Notes: a model not told the origin generated them from the sequence alone. Counted from the stretch's first letter, positions 51,762 through 62,400 are shown. The stretch: DNA of 64,000 nucleotides from an uncultured Muribaculaceae bacterium (GCA_944321865.1 CALUMZ010000003.1:1-64000); one strand, 5' to 3'. A program made the numbers and translations.

Positions 51762-52928
51762 ATGAGCGACCAACGTTATGACTTGCGCGGAGTGTCGGCA
51801 TCAAAGGAAGATGTCCACAATGCCATTAAGAATGTCGACAAGGGACTGTATCCCAAAGCCTTCTGCAAAATCATTCCCGACCTGCTTAGCGGCGACCCAC
51901 AATATTGCAACATCATGCACGCCGACGGTGCAGGAACCAAATCATCGTTGGCCTACGCCTATTGGCGCGAAACCGGCGACCTGAGCGTGTGGAAAGGGAT
52001 TGCACAGGACGCGCTGATAATGAATATCGACGACCTGCTGTGTGTGGGTGCCACCGACAATATTCTGCTGTCATCGACCATCGGCCGCAACAAGATGCTC
52101 ATACCGGGCGAGGTGATAGCCGCAATCATCAACGGTACCGAAGAACTGCTCGGTGAATTGCGCGAATTGGGGGTGAACATAATATCCACCGGCGGCGAGA
52201 CTGCCGACGTGGGCGACCTTGTGCGCACAATCATTGTGGACAGCACCGTCACATGCCGCATGCGTCGCAGCGACGTAATCGACAATGCCCGCATTGCCGC
52301 AGGCGACGTGATAGTGGGATTGTCGTCGTCGGGCCGGGCAACCTACGAAAAAGAATACAACGGCGGCATGGGCAGTAACGGGCTGACTTCGGCACGACAC
52401 GACGTGTTTTCAAAGGCCGTTGCCGAAAAATATCCCGAAACATACGACCACAGTGTGCCTGAAGAACTGGTTTACTCGGGCAGCATAGGACTCACCGATG
52501 CCGTGCCGGGAGTGCCGGTCGATGCGGGCAAACTTGTATTGTCGCCCACACGCACTTACGCTCCTGTCATAAAAAAGGTGCTCGACACAATGCGCGGCAA
52601 AATTCACGGCATGGTGCACTGCTCGGGCGGTGCGCAGACCAAGGTTATGCACTTCGTTACCGGCAAGCATGTCATAAAAGACAACCTCTTTCCGGTTCCG
52701 CCGTTGTTCAAGCTCATTCAGGAGCAATCGGGTACCGACTGGAAAGAGATGTACAAGGTGTTCAACATGGGACATCGCATGGAGCTGTATGTGGCTCCCG
52801 AAGATGCCGATACCATCATCGAAATATCCCGCAGTTTCAATATTGATGCCCGCATAGTGGGACGCGTGGAAGATGCTCCCGCAAACCGTCTCACGATAAA
52901 GAGTGAAATGGGTACGTTTGAGTACTGA
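51762..52928 (+). CDS. purM: Phosphoribosylformylglycinamidine cyclo-ligase
   Basis: 388 residues, AIR synthase with the N-terminal PurM and C-terminal PurM_C domains. It closes the imidazole ring in purine synthesis using ATP. HADGAGTKSSLAYAYW and the MNIDDLLCVGATDNILLSSTIGRN block belong to the active site, with GGETADVGDLV after it and GLSSSGRATYE near the domain junction. It is the Bacteroidota form, slightly longer than E. coli PurM. Probably co-transcribed with cdsA. Confidence 0.93.
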   Translation: MSDQRYDLRGVSASKEDVHNAIKNVDKGLYPKAFCKIIPDLLSGDPQYCNIMHADGAGTKSSLAYAYWRETGDLSVWKGIAQDALIMNIDDLLCVGATDNILLSSTIGRNKMLIPGEVIAAIINGTEELLGELRELGVNIISTGGETADVGDLVRTIIVDSTVTCRMRRSDVIDNARIAAGDVIVGLSSSGRATYEKEYNGGMGSNGLTSARHDVFSKAVAEKYPETYDHSVPEELVYSGSIGLTDAVPGVPVDAGKLVLSPTRTYAPVIKKVLDTMRGKIHGMVHCSGGAQTKVMHFVTGKHVIKDNLFPVPPLFKLIQEQSGTDWKEMYKVFNMGHRMELYVAPEDADTIIEISRSFNIDARIVGRVEDAPANRLTIKSEMGTFEY

Positions 52929-52979
52929 CGGTTACTTCCTCACACCAATATACACACACTATTCACCTCCCCTCTCCAC

Positions 52980-54395
52980 ATGAAAACCAATCGACTTAAA
53001 TTGTCAATGTTGCTGCTGTCGGCAACAGTCATGGCAGCCATGGCAATATCGTCATGCAGCCGCAATACCACCGGCAGCCACTTAATACCGGCCACTCTTC
53101 CCGACACGCTCATCGTGGGCACGCTCTACAGCCCCACGTCATACTTCTACTACAAGGAAGATACCATGGGATATGAATATGAGCGCATCTGCAATTTTGC
53201 CGAAGACAAGGGGATTGCCACACGTTTCGTCATTGCCCGCAGCATGGAGTCGGTAATCGAGATGCTCGACTCGGGGCACATCGACATCATTGCATACGAA
53301 GTCCCTGTCACTGCCGAATACAAGCAGCGCGTCTTAAGTTGCGGAACCGAAAACATCACTCACCAAGTACTTGTCCAGCCCAAGAGCGACTCGCTGATAA
53401 CCGATGTGACCGGATTGATAGGTCGTGACGTATATGTCGAAAAGGGCTCGAAATATGAAGCCCGGCTCAAGAATCTTGACAACGAAATCGGTGGCGGTAT
53501 AAACATTCACACCGTCGAGGAAGACTCGCTCATAGCCGACGACCTTGTGGAAATGGTTTCAGAGGGGAAAATACCGCTAACCATCGTCGACAGCGACATT
53601 GCACGGCTCAACCGCACTTATTACAGCAACATCGACATATCGCTTGAAGTGAGTTTCCCGCAGCGGGCGGCATGGGCGGTGAAGAAAGGCAATGAATGGC
53701 TCGCCGACACCATTACCGAGTGGGCAAAAAATGAAGAAAGCCGCCCGGCCTACAAGTTGATATTAAAGCGTTATTTCGAGCTTGGCAAAATGGGGGTTAC
53801 CGACGATGACGAGGCCAACGAAGCAATATCGGTGAGCAGGAACCTGCAACACGGCTTCATATCGCCCTACGACGACATTTTCCGCCACCATGCCGCTACC
53901 ATCGGGTGGGACTGGCGCATGCTGGCCGCCCAAGCGTGGGTGGAATCGAAATTCCGCAACGATGTGGTATCGTGGGCCGGAGCGCGCGGACTGATGCAGC
54001 TGATGCCGCGCACGGCACGTGCCTACGGCATAACATTCGAAGAAACCACCGACCCCGACAAGAACGTGGGAGCTGCCGTCCGCAGCATTCGCGACCTTGA
54101 ACGCTCGCTTGCCAAGCGTGTCACCGACCCGCAAGAACGGCTCAACTTCATCATCGCGGCCTACAACTCGGGGATAGGCCACATATACGACGCCATGGCT
54201 CTGGCCGAGAAATATGGCAAGAATCCCGCCGTGTGGTACGGCAATGTGGAAGAAGCCGTCCTATGGAAAGCAAATCCCGAATTTTACAACGACCCCGTGT
54301 GCCGTTTCGGTTATTTCCGAGGCCGACAGACGGTAAACTACGTCCGCCAAGTGACACGCTACTACAACCTTTACAAATCCCGCATACCCCTGTAA
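52980..54395 (+). CDS. MltF-like membrane-bound lytic transglycosylase
   Basis: 471 residues. Lipobox ISSCSR (Cys about 26) after a hydrophobic segment. Residues about 45-265 are a family-3 solute-binding-like domain (DTLIVGTLYSPTSYFYYKEDTMGYEYER). Residues about 300-460 are an SLT catalytic domain with catalytic Glu in AQAWVESKFRNDV, GLMQLMPRTA and AYNSGIGHI. This is the MltF architecture: peptide-regulated cleavage of peptidoglycan to anhydromuropeptides at the membrane. Confidence 0.95.
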   Translation: MKTNRLKLSMLLLSATVMAAMAISSCSRNTTGSHLIPATLPDTLIVGTLYSPTSYFYYKEDTMGYEYERICNFAEDKGIATRFVIARSMESVIEMLDSGHIDIIAYEVPVTAEYKQRVLSCGTENITHQVLVQPKSDSLITDVTGLIGRDVYVEKGSKYEARLKNLDNEIGGGINIHTVEEDSLIADDLVEMVSEGKIPLTIVDSDIARLNRTYYSNIDISLEVSFPQRAAWAVKKGNEWLADTITEWAKNEESRPAYKLILKRYFELGKMGVTDDDEANEAISVSRNLQHGFISPYDDIFRHHAATIGWDWRMLAAQAWVESKFRNDVVSWAGARGLMQLMPRTARAYGITFEETTDPDKNVGAAVRSIRDLERSLAKRVTDPQERLNFIIAAYNSGIGHIYDAMALAEKYGKNPAVWYGNVEEAVLWKANPEFYNDPVCRFGYFRGRQTVNYVRQVTRYYNLYKSRIPL

Positions 54396-54402
54396 CACCC
54401 CC

Positions 54403-54454
54403 TTTAACCCAAATCGGCAATTAAATTTTATGACCGTTTTTTTTGGGGGGGGGG
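54403..54454. repeat. Short motif S followed by T8 and G10 tracts
   Basis: TTTAACCCAAATCGGCAATT, then AAATTTTATGACCGTTTTTTTT, lying 8 bases after the transglycosylase stop and shaped like an intrinsic terminator. A run of ten G follows (54445-54454). Homopolymers of this length are prone to slippage. Confidence 0.5.
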
Positions 54455-54495
54455 ATAAAAACTTCGCTTCAGGCTCGACGGATTTTCTGCTTTTA

Positions 54496-55530
54496 TTATC
54501 GGCCTATCGCTACTTTTATCACACCGTCGAGGCGTTTTTCAAAAATGCGATACGCTTCGGCAATATCTTTAAGCGGATAGCGATGTGTGATGAGCGGGGT
54601 CGTATCTATCAATCCGGCTTCAATCAAGCGCAGTATCTCGGCACAGTCGCAGCCATCGACACCACCGGTCTTGAATGTTAGGTTCTTGCCATACATGTCG
54701 GGCAACGGCAACACCTGCGGGCTGTCATACATCGCCACCACCGTCACCGTGGCGTTCGGTCGGGCGCATTCCCACGCCATGCGGAAGGTATCGGCACCGC
54801 CGGCAACCTCCATCACCACATCGGCACCGCCGTGGTCGCTGTGCATCATCACAAATTCTTTGCAACATTCCGGTTCTACGACCATTACATCGGGATAATG
54901 CTCACGGACAAAACGCCTCCTCTCGGCCGATTTTTCACACACAATTATGCGCTTGGGCGACTTCAGCCGCGTGCATAACAAGGTGCATATCCCGGTAGGT
55001 CCGGCACCGATTACAAGCACGGTGTCATCGGCTGAAATTTCAGAAATACGTGCTGCCCAGAAGCCTGTGGCAAGAATATCGCCAACAAACAGTGCCTGCT
55101 CGTCGCTTACTCCGGCCGGTATACGACTAAGCCCTTGGTCGGCGTATGGCACTCGCACATACTCGGCCTGCCCGCCATCGATGCGGCAACCAAGCGCCCA
55201 CCCGCCATTGGGATCAATGCAATTGTTTACCCAACCGTGACGGCAAAAAAAGCACTCGCCACAAAACGTCTCAACATTCACAGCAACGCGGTCGCCGCGC
55301 TTCACTGTGGCAACATCGGCTCCCGTTTCCTCCACTATGCCCACCATTTCATGCCCAACGGTTATTCCCGGCACTGCACGCGGCACGCTGCCATGCTTTA
55401 TGTGCAAGTCACTTGTGCAAATGCTGCCAAGTGTCACCCGCACTATGGCATCGCGCGAGTCGATTATTTCGGGTTTTGGTTTCTCAATCAGTTCAAATTC
55501 ACCTTGTTTTACGTAAGTGTATGCAAGCAT
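54496..55530 (-). CDS. Zinc-dependent alcohol dehydrogenase (MDR family)
   Basis: 344 residues from the ATG at 55530 (MLAYTYVKQGEFELIEKPKPE). It has the catalytic-zinc block GHEMVGIVEETGADV and Cys39-type ICTSDLHIKHG. The structural-zinc Cys cluster is reduced to CGECFFCRHGWVNNC, with four Cys present. The Rossmann motif VLVIGAGPTGICTLL follows. It oxidises or reduces alcohols, polyols or formaldehyde-like substrates with NAD(P). The precise substrate is not predictable. A TATCTTTG box (forward 55554-55561) precedes it on the minus strand. Confidence 0.9.
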   Translation of the reverse strand: MLAYTYVKQGEFELIEKPKPEIIDSRDAIVRVTLGSICTSDLHIKHGSVPRAVPGITVGHEMVGIVEETGADVATVKRGDRVAVNVETFCGECFFCRHGWVNNCIDPNGGWALGCRIDGGQAEYVRVPYADQGLSRIPAGVSDEQALFVGDILATGFWAARISEISADDTVLVIGAGPTGICTLLCTRLKSPKRIIVCEKSAERRRFVREHYPDVMVVEPECCKEFVMMHSDHGGADVVMEVAGGADTFRMAWECARPNATVTVVAMYDSPQVLPLPDMYGKNLTFKTGGVDGCDCAEILRLIEAGLIDTTPLITHRYPLKDIAEAYRIFEKRLDGVIKVAIGR

Positions 55531-55597
55531 ATCGGTTATTTGTTTAGTATATGCAAAGATAATACCCACAAATTTAGTAAAAATTGCCATCACCCGG

Positions 55598-55628
55598 TTT
55601 GCGATACACGCAAATATCGCTAAATTTG
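55598..55628 (+). promoter_or_regulatory. Consensus promoter of the 55.7-kb toxin-antitoxin pair
   Basis: TTTG (55598-55601), exactly 19 bases, then TAAATTTG (55621-55628), about 31 bases before the first ATG. Confidence 0.75.
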
Positions 55629-55658
55629 CAACAGACAGCATAAAAGGAAGAACAATTT

Positions 55659-55910
55659 ATGAGAGCAACAATTTCGTTAGACAGCCTGTGGCAAACCATA
55701 CAATCAATGCCGACCGACAAGCAAATGTGGCTTTTAGAAAAGCTGCAAAACAGCTTGTTGTGCCAAACCGTTGAAGAAGACAGCACAAAATACATCAGCA
55801 AGCAGGAAATACTTACCGGGATAGATGCGGGGCTGAAAGACTTGAAAGCCGGCAGAAAGCAATCATTCGACGATTTTATTAAAGAAATGGAAAATGAAAT
55901 ACAAGACTGA
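55659..55910 (+). CDS. Putative antitoxin of a RelE/ParE-type module
   Basis: 83 residues, acidic at the C-terminus (FDDFIKEMENEIQD). Residues 1-35 form short helices (SLDSLWQTIQSMPTDKQMWLLEKLQ) and the middle resembles small Bacteroidales antitoxins of the addiction-module type. No clear HTH or RHH fold is visible. It overlaps the toxin gene by 17 bases and has a full consensus promoter. The antitoxin role is inferred from position and size. Confidence 0.72.
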   Translation: MRATISLDSLWQTIQSMPTDKQMWLLEKLQNSLLCQTVEEDSTKYISKQEILTGIDAGLKDLKAGRKQSFDDFIKEMENEIQD

Positions 55911-56235
55911 AATTCTTGCCACTTTCAAAAAAGAATTCAAACGACTATTAAAACGCTATCCGTCTCTAATAGAAGATGTGAAAACTTTACGGCAAAACTT
56001 GGAAGCATTCCCCGATCTTGGTACCGACCTCGGAGGCGGGCTTAGAAAAGTGAGAATGCGCATCACTTCAAAGGGCAAAGGCAAAAGCGGCGGCGCAAGG
56101 GTTATAACTCTAACCGTGATAATTTCTACCGAAGAAACCGAAATCGACCTCCTCTATATCTACGACAAAGCAGAACGCTCAACCATTTCCCGCAAAGAGA
56201 TTGACGAACTTCTCACAAAAAACGACCTGAAATAA
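55894..56235 (+). CDS. RelE/ParE-family toxin
   Basis: 113 residues, strongly basic. Opens MKYKTEILATFKKEFKRLLKRYPSLIEDVKTL, the usual RelE/ParE helix pair, followed by GGGLRKVRMRITSKGKGKSGGARVITLTV and IDLLYIYDKAERSTIS. Probably an mRNA interferase or gyrase-targeting toxin; the branch that decides between these cannot be told by eye. It overlaps its antitoxin and ends 0 bases from the convergent FAD oxidoreductase stop. Confidence 0.85.
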   Translation: MKYKTEILATFKKEFKRLLKRYPSLIEDVKTLRQNLEAFPDLGTDLGGGLRKVRMRITSKGKGKSGGARVITLTVIISTEETEIDLLYIYDKAERSTISRKEIDELLTKNDLK

Positions 56236-57816
56236 TCACTCCCCGGCATTCAACGCGGCTGCAAGGGCTTCGGCACAACGCTCGCCGTCAATGGCAGCCG
56301 ACACTATTCCCCCGGCATATCCGGCTCCCTCGCCACAAGGATAAAGGCCTTTCACATCGATGTGGCACATTTGCACCATATCGCGCGGAATGCGTACAGG
56401 CGATGACGTCCGGGTCTCAACGCCTATCACTATTGCATCGTTGGTGAGAAATCCCCGGGACGTACTGCCAAATACTCGAAACGCCTTTCGCAACCTGTTA
56501 CCGATAAATGCCGGAAGCCACACGTCAAGACGCGACGTTTGCAAGCCGGCGGGATATGACGATTGCGGCAAATCTGCGCTGTTGCGTCCCTCCACAAAAT
56601 CGACCATGCGCTGTGCACCGGCACATTGCGACCGGCCGGCAGCTTCAAAACACCGGCGCTCAAGTTGTTGTTGGAATCGCATCACACACAAGGCATCATC
56701 GGGCTTGTAATTCGGCAGGTCTTCGGGATGTATTTCCACAACCATTCCCGAATTGGCCCAACGTGAATTACGCCCCGAAGCCGACATCCCGTTCACAACA
56801 AGTTGTTCCGGACCGCTTGCAGCCGGCACCACCACCCCTCCGGGACACATGCAGAAGGAATATACCCCGCGGCCATCGACTTGTGTCACAAAAGCATATT
56901 CGGCAGCCGGCAGGTATTTGCCTCTTCCTTCTTTGCTATGATATTGAATTTGGTCGATCAAATGCTGCGGATGCTCAAGCCTCACCCCTATGGCAATGCC
57001 TTTGGCCTCGATGTGTATATTGCTTTTATCAAGCATTTCATAAACGTCTCGGGCCGAATGTCCGGTGGCAAGTATTACTTGTCCTTCGTAGCATTCACCC
57101 GAAGCACACTCTACCCCCCTTATGGCAGTACCATCTTCACTCATGACAAGCCCGGTTACACGTGTGCCAAAGTGCACTTCGCCACCGCATCGCAATATCG
57201 TCTTGCGCATGGCCTCGATAACCCGTGGCAATTTATCACTGCCAATGTGAGGATGAGCGTCGACCAAAATATCCTGCGAAGCCCCATGCTGATGAAATAT
57301 ATTCAAAATACGGTCGATCGAACCGCGTTTCTTGCTGCGAGTGTACAACTTGCCATCGGAGAATGCACCTGCACCGCCTTCACCGAAACAATAATTTGAA
57401 TTGTCGTCAACAACACCTTCACGCGATATGCGTGCTATGTCTACACTGCGCTCGGCAACCGGCTTTCCTCGTTCGACAACTATCGGCCGCACCCCGAGTT
57501 CGATCAATCGCAATGCGGCAAACAGTCCTCCGGGCCCCATACCCACTACAACAGCCTGATGTGCATTGTCGGGCAGTGGATTATAATCTATGGGATGCGT
57601 AATGGGCGATAACGCAGGTTGCGGTTCATCGACATACACCACAAGACGCAAGTTTATCATAACCCTGCGTTGGCGTGCATCGATCGACCGCTTGGATATA
57701 ACAATCCCTTCTATTTGAGATTCCTGCACCCCCAATTCCCGGGCTACGTATTTCTTCAGTTTAGACTCAACGTATGCCACATCGGGCGATACTCTTACTT
57801 GCAACTCGCTAACCAT
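56236..57816 (-). CDS. NAD(P)/FAD-dependent oxidoreductase (YtfP-like large form)
   Basis: 526 residues. An N-terminal ferredoxin-like region of about 90 residues (SELQVRVSPDVAYVESKLKKYVARELGVQE) precedes the FAD motif VVVGMGPGGLFAALRLIELGVRPIVVERGK. NYCFGEGGAGAFSDGKLYTR and the C-terminal GEGAGYAGGIVSAAIDGERCAEAL complete the FAD site. The family is uncharacterised; a redox enzyme of the cytoplasm is all that can be said. Converges with the toxin gene at 55894-56235. Confidence 0.87.
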   Translation of the reverse strand: MVSELQVRVSPDVAYVESKLKKYVARELGVQESQIEGIVISKRSIDARQRRVMINLRLVVYVDEPQPALSPITHPIDYNPLPDNAHQAVVVGMGPGGLFAALRLIELGVRPIVVERGKPVAERSVDIARISREGVVDDNSNYCFGEGGAGAFSDGKLYTRSKKRGSIDRILNIFHQHGASQDILVDAHPHIGSDKLPRVIEAMRKTILRCGGEVHFGTRVTGLVMSEDGTAIRGVECASGECYEGQVILATGHSARDVYEMLDKSNIHIEAKGIAIGVRLEHPQHLIDQIQYHSKEGRGKYLPAAEYAFVTQVDGRGVYSFCMCPGGVVVPAASGPEQLVVNGMSASGRNSRWANSGMVVEIHPEDLPNYKPDDALCVMRFQQQLERRCFEAAGRSQCAGAQRMVDFVEGRNSADLPQSSYPAGLQTSRLDVWLPAFIGNRLRKAFRVFGSTSRGFLTNDAIVIGVETRTSSPVRIPRDMVQMCHIDVKGLYPCGEGAGYAGGIVSAAIDGERCAEALAAALNAGE

Positions 57817-57822
57817 ATTCTT

Positions 57823-58242
57823 TTATTTATGCGACAATACTTCTACAAACGTCTCGGGAAGGCATATATTGTCTATGCCCATGGCGTTGGCAAACAACGG
57901 GGCGATGTCGGCATCGGCAAATCCGGCTATGCCACAGCCTATGCGCGTGACAAAGAAAAACTTGTCGGTATTGCGGCAGGCATACTTTATAAAATCATCT
58001 ACATACGGCCTTATGGTTTCCACGCCGCCCTGCATGGTTGGTATGGCGTAACTTTGCCCTTGGATTCCTACGCCATTCCCCCATTCCGCCCCAAATTTAT
58101 CGAGTGCCACTCGTGCAGCGCCACCTCCATGAAAGCCACCCAAATTACTGCCAAACACAAAGACTTCATCGTTGCCCAACGCACTTATATCCGATGGTGT
58201 AAACAACGGTTTACCTTGTCTTACTTTATATTCTGTCATCAC
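57823..58242 (-). CDS. A1S_2505-type phage non-structural protein
   Basis: 139 residues with the strongly conserved block NDEVFVFGSNLGGFHGGGAARVALDKFGAEWGNGVGIQGQSYAIPTMQGGVETI, a macro-domain-like nucleotide-binding pattern found in many phages and in bacterial chromosomes. A role in ADP-ribose or related nucleotide handling is possible but unproven. Starts at 58242 or the next ATG (58239). It lies 6 bases upstream of the FAD oxidoreductase, so the two may be expressed together. No phage genes are nearby. Confidence 0.82.
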   Translation of the reverse strand: MMTEYKVRQGKPLFTPSDISALGNDEVFVFGSNLGGFHGGGAARVALDKFGAEWGNGVGIQGQSYAIPTMQGGVETIRPYVDDFIKYACRNTDKFFFVTRIGCGIAGFADADIAPLFANAMGIDNICLPETFVEVLSHK

Positions 58243-58256
58243 TCTTATGCCCTTGT

Positions 58257-59459
58257 TTAAAATCGCACACCTGCCGTCAATGTCAGATTCTCGATTGAAT
58301 TAAAAAAATTATATTGCCTGCTTGCATACCAGTGACCATCCATTTTGCCATGCAGCCCTACAAACAAGTCGCGATGGCTGTAAACCAATGCAAACATTCC
58401 TTTTACGTTCAGCGAAAACAAGTCGGTATTTCCTTCGACCGAGCTTTCAAGACAATGCTTGAACCCAAATGACGGGAGTGCCGATATATTGAACAACCAA
58501 TGCTTTGAAATCACCCAATTATACCCATATCCGGCCACCAGACAATAATCATAATAATTAAATCTGTACTTCATTATATCGGGTTCGGGAAGAAACGCCC
58601 TCATATCATCGGGCAATACTCCAAAGTCAATATCGACATCTTGATACGAAACCGTGAGACCTGCAATCAACGACCCTGCACTGCGTTTTTGAATTTTCGA
58701 GAAATTATATGCAGCACCGTGTGAATATCGCTTATTATTGAAAAAATAATAAACATCGATACCATACGACTCTAATTTCAACCCGTCAAACTTGTGTTTA
58801 AACCATTTTCTTTCATTGTAGTCACCGAGTCGGTGCATGTTGGTACCACCTGTATTCTTGTTGTAATAAACATTGGCCGAAAGCAACGCACACGTAAAAT
58901 TAAAATCAAATTTATTATGCGTAACAGGTTGCCCGAAGAAGATGTAACCGGCATCAAACATATATCCCAAACTTACTGCCATATAAGAAATATATCCGCC
59001 AATGTTACAACACGGATCCGACAACATCCTGACAGGCGTACCGCCCTCTTGCATATTCATTGCATAACTGTCGACCCAGTTATCGTTTTTGAAAAATAAC
59101 TTCCATCGTTTTCCCGTGCCGACAACGTATGCCGAATCGTAGGAATTAAACGTCTTGTCCGCCCAATTATAAGCATCGACGCAGAATTTCACGAATTTAG
59201 GATAATTAACCTCCTTATCCTTCATATCGAGTTTACCACGCACCATGGCCTTATACCAGTAATCACGGTCGTGCTTCAACATCTTCTGCACGACGTTGCC
59301 TTTCTCGTTTTTCAACACCATGGTATCCTCTTCAGATATAGAAGTGCCATCCATGACAGGCCGGCTTAACGCTTCGTAAGCATCTTGCCCCCAAAGCGAA
59401 ACACAGCTGCAACACATAAACATTATCCCTAACAATATTGTCTTTAACTTTGCTGTCAT
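58257..59459 (-). CDS. DUF4421 protein, probable outer-membrane beta-barrel
   Basis: 400 residues with a signal peptide (cleavage near WGQ, about 25). It matches DUF4421, a Bacteroidota family, by SYDSAYVVGTGKRWKLFFKNDNWVDSYAMNM and alternating beta-strands ending in an aromatic, F-terminated strand (NLTLTAGVRF), as outer-membrane barrels do. Function unknown. It is downstream of the TamB-like gene by 18 bases, so TamB may assist its assembly, but that is only inference from position. Confidence 0.82.
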   Translation of the reverse strand: MTAKLKTILLGIMFMCCSCVSLWGQDAYEALSRPVMDGTSISEEDTMVLKNEKGNVVQKMLKHDRDYWYKAMVRGKLDMKDKEVNYPKFVKFCVDAYNWADKTFNSYDSAYVVGTGKRWKLFFKNDNWVDSYAMNMQEGGTPVRMLSDPCCNIGGYISYMAVSLGYMFDAGYIFFGQPVTHNKFDFNFTCALLSANVYYNKNTGGTNMHRLGDYNERKWFKHKFDGLKLESYGIDVYYFFNNKRYSHGAAYNFSKIQKRSAGSLIAGLTVSYQDVDIDFGVLPDDMRAFLPEPDIMKYRFNYYDYCLVAGYGYNWVISKHWLFNISALPSFGFKHCLESSVEGNTDLFSLNVKGMFALVYSHRDLFVGLHGKMDGHWYASRQYNFFNSIENLTLTAGVRF

Positions 59460-59477
59460 AGGCTACTTGAAAATATT

Positions 59478-62400
59478 CTATTCAACCGGAACGACAGGTT
59501 CCCGTTCCAATATATCATCGTTTACATGTTTTGCCACAGTATCGGCAGGCTCCTTGTTTTCCGACTTTCTTTGAGGCTTCTTCCGCCACAAGAAATCATA
59601 TATGTTGTCAAAATCATGTTTGAAAACCACTCCCACCCCTTGCGTTGTCAACGCACTGCGCACGTAGTAATTCTGGTCGTTGTAGTGGTTGTAGGCTTTC
59701 AACCTTATGTTACCGTTTTTCGTCAACAAATACTCTATGTCAAAGTCACCGATAAAATTGGAATTTCGCGTATTCATGGCATTATCCCGATACCCGAAAT
59801 TACCATTAAACAACAACCTGTTATTCAACAATTGGCTCGACAGCGCAAGTTCCACTTCTATGTCAGAGAAGTCACCGTTTTCACTCCTCAAATTTGGCGA
59901 TATGCTCCAGTTCTCACTCATTTGCCCAAGCAAATTGGACAATTGCGATGAAATTGTAGACGAAGCCACCGAAGCCAGTTCGTTGCTGCGATTGTTATCA
60001 GCCATATAATCGGGCGTGTAAAAACTGTTCAGGGCCAACAAATAAATTATTTGGCGGTTCATCATGTCCTCGGTGCTCACTATGCTCATCACTTTGCGAT
60101 ATACGTCGGAAGTCAAGGTCGGGAACTCAAGACCGAACGAAATCTCCGGTGCGCTTATATCGCCTTGCAACCTCAGCAATGCGTTCACCGGAACGTTCGT
60201 GCGGTTCAATTCCCTGTCGGTGGCAAACGACTCGTCAAGTTCGGCCAGATTGGCATGCAGCGAATAAATCGCTTCAATATCCATCACGGCCGATAACGGG
60301 TTACCGTTAAACGTGAGGCTGCTCCCTTCCCTGATAGTAAAATCCTTGATTATTATATCTTGCAAGGTGAAGTTGTAATTGCCTCGGGCAAGGGTATAAG
60401 TTCCAAACATTGTCATTTCCTCATCGGCACTGTTATAGCCTATGCGCAAATTGCCATTGCCCGTAGCCCTGATTTTATCTCCGCCCGAAGGGTCCATTAT
60501 CAAGTTCATTTGTGCTTGCGGCGTTGCCTCAATCAACAAGTTTATGTTAAACTGTGACGGATTTCCACTCTCCGACTTCTTTTGGCTTTTCAAGAATTCT
60601 TTAACTCGCTCGGGCCGGGCATCATTCTCCTCATCGTCATCTTTGCCAACCTTATTTCTATCGACAAATGTTATGAAGTCATATTCGGTAGCCACCTTTG
60701 TGTCCGACAGCACAAATGTAAAGCTGCTACCCGCGGCCGTTTCCATGTTTACGTCTATGTTTACATAACCCGGCTTCCCCTCGATGAAAGCCGAACCGTT
60801 GCAGAATATACGTCCATACCAATCAGGGTTTATCTTCTGATTCACATCGAAACAAAGCAAATTGCGAGCATCGGTAAGCCTGAAATCAAATGTTGCGTCA
60901 TGGAAATAATTATGTGTCACTTTACCCGTCAGGTAGGCAGTGTTCCCCATCTGATCTTTCAACTCTATTCCATCCATTGAAATAACACCGGGCCGCATCT
61001 TTACCGAGTCGGATGCCGTATAGTATACATTGGTATAATCAAGTTTCATGCGCAACGAATCGGCATATACGTCGCCCGTGAGGTCTATATTCTTAAACGT
61101 TCCATACAAGACCACATGCCCCGAAGCCTCTCCGGTTATATCCGAGGAAAAAGCTTTCATAAATGGCTTCAAAAATGCTATATTCACCCTTTGTGGCTTA
61201 AAATCAAAATATAGGGAATCGCGCGCTATGAATATTTTACCGTCGATTTTTGTATTTAATTTGTTTTTTTGAGACACGTCGGCTTTAATCGTGACGCACT
61301 TGTCCTCATTTATCCACGAACTCAATATCTTGGCATCGCCAAACACGGCATCGTTATAAGATAACGCCTTGACAAAGAGTCCTTCGGTATACATTCGTGG
61401 TATGCCCGACAATAAATCAGAGGCATAAAAAGTACCGGTGGCACGACCGCCAAAGGTCACATTGTCGATTGCCAACGTTTCAAACACATAATCAAGATTT
61501 ATGTCACTGAGTTCCACCGTTATTTCATCCTCAGGCACATCACTTGCCACGCCGTTTATCTTTATGTACTGCTTCTCACATGTTACGTATATATCGTTTA
61601 CGGATATATGTTTCCGGGCCACATCTACACGAGCCGGATGTACAAGCCATGCAGTGTCGTTAAACATTATTTCCGAGGGATTGATATCTATCCTTGCTTC
61701 CGGGATATTTGTAACAGTATCTTTCCACACATTCGCCGAAGCACTCAATTCCCCACTATACGACTTCTTGTTGTCGACAGTCCACGACACATTACTATCT
61801 ATGCGGTCGTTTATACCGTTTGCCATAACTGTAAGCGCAAGTTTCCCTTTTTTCAATGGAATTATCGAATATGCGTCGACTTGCAAATTGTCGTTAAGGG
61901 ATATTTGCAGACGGGTTCCCTCTATCAATTTATTTTTCTGTTGTATGTAAGGAGCATCTACGAGCAAATATAACGAATGGTTGCTATCGGTTATAAACCC
62001 TTCGAGAGCTACCGGGCTCAACGGTTTGACCGGCAACCCAAACATTTCGGCAATATCGTCCATATTGTCTACCAAGAAATTGAAATACAGATTATTGGGA
62101 ATGTCATCATTATATTTGTTCCCCCGCTTTCTCCCCTTTCGTTTTCCTTCGTCTTCTTTTTCGGCAACAAATAATGCCGGGAACGGACGTGCAAGCATCT
62201 TCTTTATCGACTGCGCCAAACCATACGCATCATATTGCCCCGATATGTTACCGTTTATTATATCGGAAGTAACTTTTATATTTTTAGGTACCGAATTATT
62301 GTCGGCTTCGACAAGGAAATTTGAAATATGAATTCCATTATTCGACGAATCGCAATATTCAAAATTGCGAAATAATACATTCCCCGTAAAATTATTAAAG

